Made by a program: the position numbers and the translations under genes | Assembly (NCBI GenBank): GCA_018304285.1 | Contig: JAGVWL010000017.1 | Coordinates: 1-8,951, forward strand | Origin: Microcaldota archaeon | GTDB lineage: Archaea; Micrarchaeota; Micrarchaeia; Norongarragalinales; Norongarragalinaceae | DNA: 8,951 bases | Reading direction: 5' to 3' | Part shown: piece after piece, positions 5,437 through 8,951 of the stretch | How the letters are laid out: the number at the start of each line of letters is the position of its first letter | Position numbering within the stretch: position 1 is the first letter of the stretch | Notes under the pieces: model-generated | Seen by the model: the letters and a program-made list of their open reading frames with translations, nothing else | The model's database searches: none | Told to the model about the DNA's origin: nothing

Positions 5437-5952
5437 ATGAAAGTAATGAAGCGAAGATTTGAAAACTCAACGGCAGGAAAAGCAATCAAAGCTTTAGTAA
5501 AAAAAGCCACTCCCGAGAGATTGTCACCTCAGAAACTAATTGAAAGAATTAGACGCGCCGCTCCCAACGTACATCAATTTGAAACATCGTTTGCTATGCC
5601 AAGTCGGCTTTTTTACGACCCAAAAAGAAAAGAACTGACGTACAAAAACTATCTTCCTCCGAAAGAACAGACGCCAAGACTGGCCGAAGGCGAAAGTCAA
5701 ATGGCTAATATTTGGGGCATCTCTGAAGACCATTATGCCGCATCAATTGGCCTTAAAACTAATAGTCCGAGCTCAAGCAGCGACCCAATCGCCGCGTATC
5801 TGGGCGAGCTCTTTCCAAATTCCAAATATAAACTAGACCGTAGTTCATATGTGCAAAACGCTAGAGGCTACTTTTATCCTCACACGCATGTTTTCAATAA
5901 CGTCACCATGGCTGACCTTCGAAAAGCAGTTGATGCATTAAAGAAAAAATAG
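5437..5952 (+). CDS. Unrecognised basic 171-residue protein, island cargo 1
   Basis: I do not recognise this family. The first 45 residues are strongly basic and helical, rich in Lys/Arg ('MKVMKRRF', 'KAIKALVKKA', 'LIERIRRA'). The middle (50-110) has aromatic, probably beta-rich sequence ('RLFYDPKRKELTYKNYLPP', 'NIWGISEDHYAAS'). After a Ser-rich spacer 'NSPSSSS' there is a second mixed segment with 'GYFYPHTHVFNN' (144-155) and a C-terminal helix ending KKK. The HTH pair could bind a metal, but no known motif fits. There is no signal peptide or membrane helix. ATG 5437 is chosen over TTG 5422 for its GAGGG site. Base composition is visibly more AT-rich than the flanking housekeeping genes, which suggests acquisition by transfer. 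Confidence 0.7.
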   Translation: MKVMKRRFENSTAGKAIKALVKKATPERLSPQKLIERIRRAAPNVHQFETSFAMPSRLFYDPKRKELTYKNYLPPKEQTPRLAEGESQMANIWGISEDHYAASIGLKTNSPSSSSDPIAAYLGELFPNSKYKLDRSSYVQNARGYFYPHTHVFNNVTMADLRKAVDALKKK

Positions 5953-5990
5953 GCTTACTTGAAAGCCTAGTCGCATATTTTCTCTTTTTA
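5951..5990 (+). terminator. Hairpin plus T-rich tract after cargo 1
   Basis: AGGCTT (5951-5956) pairs with AAGCCT (5963-5968) across a 6-base loop, overlapping the stop codon. It is followed by a T-rich stretch (ATATTTTCTCTTTTT, 5975-5989), which suits rightward termination. Confidence 0.5.
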
Positions 5991-6009
5991 GGCGGCAATT
6001 ATCAAATGG

Positions 6010-6038
6010 CGCAGACTCTAATAAGATACGAGGTGCAG
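6010..6038 (+). repeat. Island boundary element, copy a (truncated)
   Basis: CGCAGACT (6010-6017), 16 bases, then TGCAG (6034-6038). The two blocks and their exact 16-base spacing match the copies at 6929 and 8041, but the GGGGGAGT extension is missing. It lies between cargo 1 and the broken hydrolase gene, 3 bases from the latter's stop. Confidence 0.55.
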
Positions 6039-6041
6039 TTA

Positions 6042-6810
6042 CTAGGGCTTGACCATGTTCTTGTGCACTGCCTTGAATATCGAGCGTATGGCCCGGCTGG
6101 TGCGCTTGCCCCATGCCGCACCATTCTCGCCTGGCATTTTGGTGTTCTCAATCATGACGATGAAGTTGTAGTGCTTGGTCTCGCCTTTGGCCGTCTTGTA
6201 TGAAATGCGGGCCGCCTCGCCGTTCAAGCCGCTGACAAAACCGGTCTTGCCGGCCATGTCAAGGTCAAAGTCGCTTTGAAGCGCCTTTAGGCGGGATGTT
6301 GAGTAGCCGTCGAGGTGGCGCATCATGCGGCTTGAATAAGCGGGGCTTATGAGTTTCCCGTTATGGAGTTGCCAAAGGAGGGCGTTAAGATTGCGCGCAG
6401 TGGTACGGTTGCGGTAGGTCTTTCCGCCTTCAGGTATTTTTTCGACTATGCTGGTAGGCGGCGAGCATGACGAATGGCTTAATGAGGCTTGCCGACATGC
6501 GCGGAGTGTCGATGTTGATGCGCACGAAACGCGTGTCGCTTTGTAGCCCGTAGACGAGCACGCTAGTCCTGTCTTCCGGGGTGAGCCATCCAAGCTCGCG
6601 GATTTCCGCAATCTTGTCGTGCACCTGCCTGTCCACGTTTGATAGGTATTCCGTTTTGGCCGGCGCGTCCTTTGTACTTTCGGAATAGCGCGCTGCAACG
6701 GAAGTGGTCGGAGGGGTGGGACGGTGTACACTGTCGCCCTTGAGGGACAAAATCAGGCCTGCAGCGAGCGTGCCTGCAGCAATTCTTTTCCAGTTCAGCT
6801 TGCGGGCCAT
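6042..6810 (-). pseudogene. Secreted beta-lactamase/DD-peptidase-fold serine hydrolase, frameshifted
   Basis: Two overlapping frames together make one serine hydrolase of about 255 residues. The N-terminal part (6430-6810) has a signal peptide (basic 'MARKLNWKR' then 'IAAGTLAAGLILSL'), a Pro/Thr-rich linker, and the catalytic SxxK motif 'SLIK' (Ser108, Lys111) in 'MSASLIKPFVMLAAY'. It then hits a stop. The C-terminal part, in another frame, carries a YxN motif ('TYRNRTTARNL') and the third motif KTG ('MAGKTGFVSGLNG'). Dropping one A from the A6 run at 6437-6442 joins them. Members are class A beta-lactamases and penicillin-binding DD-peptidases; YxN is more peptidase-like. As read, no single chain has all three motifs, so the gene is broken unless slippage or a sequencing error is involved. 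A secreted peptidoglycan-type enzyme is unexpected in an archaeon and suggests transfer from bacteria. Confidence 0.8.
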
Positions 6811-6830
6811 AACGACTTATTGCCAAGCTT

Positions 6831-6840
6831 ACTTAAAAAG
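6831..6840 (-). promoter_or_regulatory. TATA box of the serine hydrolase gene
   Basis: CTTTTTAAGT on the minus strand is centred about 26 bases before ATG 6810, so the transcript would be leaderless. No ribosome-binding site precedes the ATG, which agrees. Confidence 0.5.
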
Positions 6841-6928
6841 AAGAGGCGCAACTCGTTTCTTGCGCGTAATTTTTAGGGGGAAAATTAGGCGGTAAAAATC
6901 GCTTGTTTTTGCCTCTTAATTTTTCTAG

Positions 6929-6964
6929 CGCAGACTATAGTTTCTTACAAGATGCAGGGGGAGT
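6929..6964 (+). repeat. Island boundary element, copy b
   Basis: CGCAGACTATAG (6929-6940), 11 bases, then ATGCAGGGGGAGT (6952-6964). Both blocks and the spacing are identical to the copy at 8041, while the 11 bases between differ. It is followed by a small CGCCA/TGGCG hairpin (6975-6986). It lies between the hydrolase and fic genes. Confidence 0.75.
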
Positions 6965-7008
6965 GCTCATAAACCGCCAGTTGGCGTGTAGTCACTTTGT
7001 TAGATAAC

Positions 7009-7020
7009 TTTAAATATAAG
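7009..7020 (+). promoter_or_regulatory. TATA box of the fic gene, flanked by GTAGTCAC repeats
   Basis: TTTAAATATAAG is centred about 26 bases before ATG 7039, so the fic transcript should be leaderless. GTAGTCAC occurs upstream of the box (6988-6995) and directly after it (7020-7027). Paired sites around a TATA box suggest an operator, but the binding protein is unknown. Confidence 0.5.
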
Positions 7021-7038
7021 TAGTCACACAGTCTAGTA

Positions 7039-7287
7039 ATGCACGTTGAACGCAGGAGAACTCGCGGAGTCACCCAACACTATTTGGCCCATTCCTACCG
7101 CGAGAAGGGCAAAATAAGGAAATTACGCGTGTACTTGGGCGCCAATCTTTCAGCAAGCGAACTGGCGGAAAAAAAGCCGAACTGGCGGAAAAAAAGCTTG
7201 CTGCGGAAGGGAAACTACAGTACCGCGTCAAGGCGCGGAAAGCCATCGGAGACCCTTTCGAGGGCTTGCTCTCGCCTTCGGAATTGA
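7039..7287 (+). CDS. N-terminal part of a Fic protein, frameshifted by a duplication
   Basis: This frame encodes the N-terminal region of the Fic protein that follows. 'VERRRTRGVTQHYLAHSYREKGKIRKLRVYLG' is the short basic leader segment I associate with archaeal Fic proteins, followed by 'ASELAEKK'. After residue 46 the frame is wrong ('PNWRKK...') and ends at 7287. The cause is a 20-bp tandem duplication at 7159-7198. With one unit removed the protein reads on as 'SELAEKKLAAEGKLQYRVKA' into the catalytic frame, giving about 311 residues. A -1 slip at A AAA AAG (7170-7176) would also join the frames, giving about 318 residues. The leaderless ATG is 26 bases from the TATA box. Taken alone this fragment is probably not functional. 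Confidence 0.75.
   Translation: MHVERRRTRGVTQHYLAHSYREKGKIRKLRVYLGANLSASELAEKKPNWRKKSLLRKGNYSTASRRGKPSETLSRACSRLRN
7159..7198 (+). repeat. 20-bp tandem duplication inside fic
   Basis: Unit 1 (7159-7178) and unit 2 (7179-7198) match at 19 of 20 bases; only the last base differs (C or T). Each contains a run of seven A followed by G. A 20-base insertion shifts the frame by two. The first unit encodes ELAEKK in the upstream frame, and the second encodes ELAEKK in the downstream (Fic) frame. Confidence 0.95.
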
Positions 7288-7994
7288 ACGAGCTTAAAAC
7301 GCTTGAATTGAAGGGGGAAATTCTCGTCAGGCACTTGTCTGAAGAGGATTGGCGCAAATTCACCGAAGCGTTCACGTACGACACTAATGCCATCGAGGGC
7401 TCCACCATTTTGCCGAACGAGGTCGAAAACATCCTCCAACGCGGCAAGTGGCCGGACAAGCCGAAAGGGGATATCTCGGAAACGTACGGCGTCGCCAAGG
7501 CAATTGAATACATCAGGAAAACCAAAGAGCACGTCTCAATCCCCTTGATTCTCGAACTGCACAAAATAGTGTTCCTCAATTCCAAGCCGTTTGCGGGAAA
7601 ACTGCGGAAGCGCGGCGTAGAAGTTGTAATCGCCGACGCGTTGGGAAACGTCGTCCACCGAGGCGCTCCCTCGACGCAAGTGCGCAAACTCCTTTCCAAC
7701 CTCGTGGAATGGTATTCTAAAAACAAGCGGAAATACCCTCCGCTCGTGCTTGCCGCGGTAATGCACAACCAATTCGAGAACATCCACCCATTCCAGGACG
7801 GCAACGGACGCGTAGGGCGCCTGCTTTTGAACAACGTCCTGCTCAAGCACGGCTTGCCGCCGCTCAACATCGAGCTGCGCAACCGGCAAGAGTATTACGC
7901 GGCACTGCAAGCGTACGAAAACGGGCACGACATCCACCCCACAATCGAACTCATGCTCAAGGAATACCGGGCACTCAGACGCCTGCTCAAATGA
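7266..7994 (+). CDS. Fic-domain protein (class II AMPylase-like), catalytic part
   Basis: This frame holds a complete Fic core. The active-site loop HPFQDGNGRVGR (residues 174-185 from TTG 7266) has the catalytic His and all nucleotide-binding residues. The inhibitory helix motif (S/T)xxxE(G/N) is present as TNAIEG (40-45), N-terminal to the core, which makes this class II: self-inhibited until the Glu is displaced. Fic enzymes transfer AMP or another nucleotide part to Ser/Thr/Tyr of target proteins; the target is unknown. The true gene probably starts at ATG 7039; in this frame the first usable start is TTG 7266, with no ribosome-binding site. The frame is open upstream through the duplication, so a shifted ribosome could enter it. 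It could act alone or as a toxin, but no partner antitoxin gene is visible. Confidence 0.88.
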   Translation: MLSPSELNELKTLELKGEILVRHLSEEDWRKFTEAFTYDTNAIEGSTILPNEVENILQRGKWPDKPKGDISETYGVAKAIEYIRKTKEHVSIPLILELHKIVFLNSKPFAGKLRKRGVEVVIADALGNVVHRGAPSTQVRKLLSNLVEWYSKNKRKYPPLVLAAVMHNQFENIHPFQDGNGRVGRLLLNNVLLKHGLPPLNIELRNRQEYYAALQAYENGHDIHPTIELMLKEYRALRRLLK

Positions 7995-7998
7995 CGTA

Positions 7999-8024
7999 TG
8001 ACTACATTTCACTATTTGTAGTCA
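7999..8024 (+). repeat. GTAGTCA hairpin after fic
   Basis: TGACTACA (7999-8006) pairs perfectly with TGTAGTCA (8017-8024) across 10 bases, just after the fic stop. The right arm continues as GTAGTCACAC (8018-8027), the same decamer as at 7020-7029 next to the fic TATA box. Fic is thus flanked by this sequence. Confidence 0.7.
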
Positions 8025-8040
8025 CACTAAGGAAGGATGC

Positions 8041-8101
8041 CGCAGACTATAGAAAGATAGAACATGCAGGGGGAGTAACTCTAGGAAGATACTAGAGTCT
8101 G
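8041..8101 (+). repeat. Island boundary element, copy c (complete form)
   Basis: CGCAGACTATAG (8041-8052), 11 bases, ATGCAGGGGGAGT (8064-8076), then ACTCTAG/CTAGAGT (8078-8084/8092-8098) ending in CTG at 8101. The ends CAGACTATAG (8043-8052) and CTAGAGTCTG (8092-8101) are complementary at 9 of 10 positions, so the whole 59 bp could fold as one structured or MITE-like unit. It lies downstream of fic. No gene is seen between 8102 and 8183. Confidence 0.7.
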
Positions 8102-8183
8102 AGGCAACCGCGGGCTCGCTGATTCAAGAAACAAACTAGTAATGGTCGTCTAGTGCGTCGTAAAATAAAGCCGCGGCGGTAGT

Positions 8184-8951
8184 CTATCGTAGGCTCTTCG
8201 CAGACTGATACTTCTCCCTCGCAAGATGGATCAGTTGAGAGTGATCAAGCGCCCAGTTCCATACCGCCTTATCCAGATTTTGCTCGCGCCTCGAAATCTC
8301 AGTGTCTCTCTTGGAATGGTAGTCAGCTATTTTCGTTTCAGCTCGTTCCCTCAACTTCTCGATTTTCTCATTCATTTTGCGGATTGCATAGTTCGTTCTA
8401 CCACTCTGCGAGGGGAGTTCTTTTACGTCCGTCGCGCGGACTCTTCTACCCAAGCCGGGAATTACGGCCCCCTGTCTGATTTTTTCGATTCCGGCTTCAA
8501 GTCGCTTTCTTTCTTCCTCCACTAAATTAGCGTAGCGTTTTTTTGTATCCTGCGTTCCCCGTTCATGCTCGTCATGAACTTCGTCGTACCTATCTAGATG
8601 CGCAGTGATACTGCGGTATGCATCAATCAGATCTGAATGTTGTTCCTCCGCCATGCTACTCTTGATTCCCTTCACCATCGCTTCCTCAAGGTCGCCTCTT
8701 ATACTCGCAGCCAAGTTTCCGAACTGCTCTTGTGTTATTCTTACGGCTCTCTCCTTAGCTCCCCTTGAAACTAGTTCAGTAAAATCTGCCAATCTGAGCC
8801 TTTCGGCTTCCTCGCGTCCACTAAGATAATAGCGCAACAACGATTCGGTTGCCTCGTAAATTTCCATGAGTTTCTCGTGGCTTTTGTTTCCGAAGGAACC
8901 CTGAGATAAATCGTATCTTACTGTCCTGTCTGCGTAGGCTCTAACCACGTC
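8184..8951 (-). CDS. Charged coiled-coil protein of unknown function, 5' end cut
   Basis: Not recognised. The frame is open to the right edge, so the start may lie outside. Within the window it encodes about 255 residues, using GTG 8948 or reading through. The protein is almost wholly helical and very charged, with Glu/Lys/Arg-rich coiled-coil stretches at about 25-130, 135-160 ('KKRYANLVEEERKRLEAGIEKIR') and 187-225 ('RKMNEKIEKLRERAETKIADYHSKR'). A short Gly/Pro-containing break at 160-183 ('GAVIPGLGRRVRAT') separates the halves, which suggests a hinge or helical hairpin. There is no signal peptide, membrane helix or enzyme motif. Fewer G/C-ending codons than in aspS fit an accessory gene. 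It could be a phage/virus-like structural or SMC-like partner protein, but nothing specific shows this. Confidence 0.7.
   Translation of the reverse strand, partial: DVVRAYADRTVRYDLSQGSFGNKSHEKLMEIYEATESLLRYYLSGREEAERLRLADFTELVSRGAKERAVRITQEQFGNLAASIRGDLEEAMVKGIKSSMAEEQHSDLIDAYRSITAHLDRYDEVHDEHERGTQDTKKRYANLVEEERKRLEAGIEKIRQGAVIPGLGRRVRATDVKELPSQSGRTNYAIRKMNEKIEKLRERAETKIADYHSKRDTEISRREQNLDKAVWNWALDHSQLIHLAREKYQSAKSLR

Noticed and set aside
7070..7882. Long open frame (270 codons) on the minus strand opposite fic
   Set aside because: It is antisense to the Fic core, has Ser/Arg/Leu-rich low-information sequence, and has no motif; it is a shadow of the real gene.
6929..8101. Integron attC sites as an explanation for the cassette-like repeats
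   Set aside because: I looked for paired RYYYAAC and GTTRRRY core sites around each boundary element. A lone GTTAGAT at 6999 has no partner at a suitable distance, and no integrase gene is in the window.
5437..8101. Insertion sequence or transposase
   Set aside because: No transposase-like protein or long terminal inverted repeat is present; only short structured repeats are seen.
8193..8206. A fourth CGCAGACT copy at 8199
   Set aside because: It lies within the C-terminal codons of the coiled-coil gene and lacks TGCAG at the 16-base distance, so it is probably chance.

Overview
The window comes from an archaeon. It begins with the 3' end of a thermosome gene carrying the Gly/Met-rich tail. 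It also has an archaeal-type aspartyl-tRNA synthetase, a cupin-type phosphoglucose isomerase, a tRNA-Arg interrupted at the canonical archaeal 37/38 intron site, and several promoters with TATA boxes about 25 bases from their start codons. The lineage cannot be fixed from this alone. A small archaeal genome, for example a DPANN-like one, is plausible but unproven.

Bases 1-5040 look like compact housekeeping chromosome. In order they hold the thermosome tail and a T-rich terminator; a tandem pair of paralogous membrane-anchored proteins with CARDB-like extracellular domains; convergent cupin-type PGI; tRNA-Arg(UCU) with a roughly 122-nt palindrome-rich intron; a small two-helix membrane protein; tRNA-Pro(CGG); aspS; and an overlapping convergent GT2/GpgS-like glycosyltransferase. 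The AspRS has His26, a mark of non-discriminating enzymes that also make Asp-tRNA(Asn).

Bases 5041-5421 are a gene-free segment full of perfect inverted repeats. Part of it is the leader of the glycosyltransferase, where one arm can pair with either of two partners and the Shine-Dalgarno-like sequence sits in a hairpin loop. The rest holds interleaved arms (order A1-B1-A2-B2) and a tandem 13-bp repeat.

Bases 5437-8101 look like an accessory island. Three unrelated genes are separated by copies of one short element, CGCAGACT-N16-TGCAG, extended to TGCAGGGGGAGT in two copies, with identical internal spacing at 6010, 6929 and 8041. More copies of TGCAGGGGGAGT lie at 5290, 5303 and (one base different) 5385. 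The genes are an unrecognised AT-richer 171-residue protein, a secreted penicillin-binding/beta-lactamase-fold serine hydrolase broken near an A6 run, and a Fic-domain protein. The Fic gene is put out of frame by a 20-bp tandem duplication. Removing one unit restores the frame exactly, and so would a -1 slip at the A AAA AAG heptamer inside the first unit. The window ends in a coiled-coil protein that runs off the right edge.

The best candidate for something undescribed is the repeat-delimited gene array, together with the switch-like duplication in fic and the bistable leader upstream of the glycosyltransferase.
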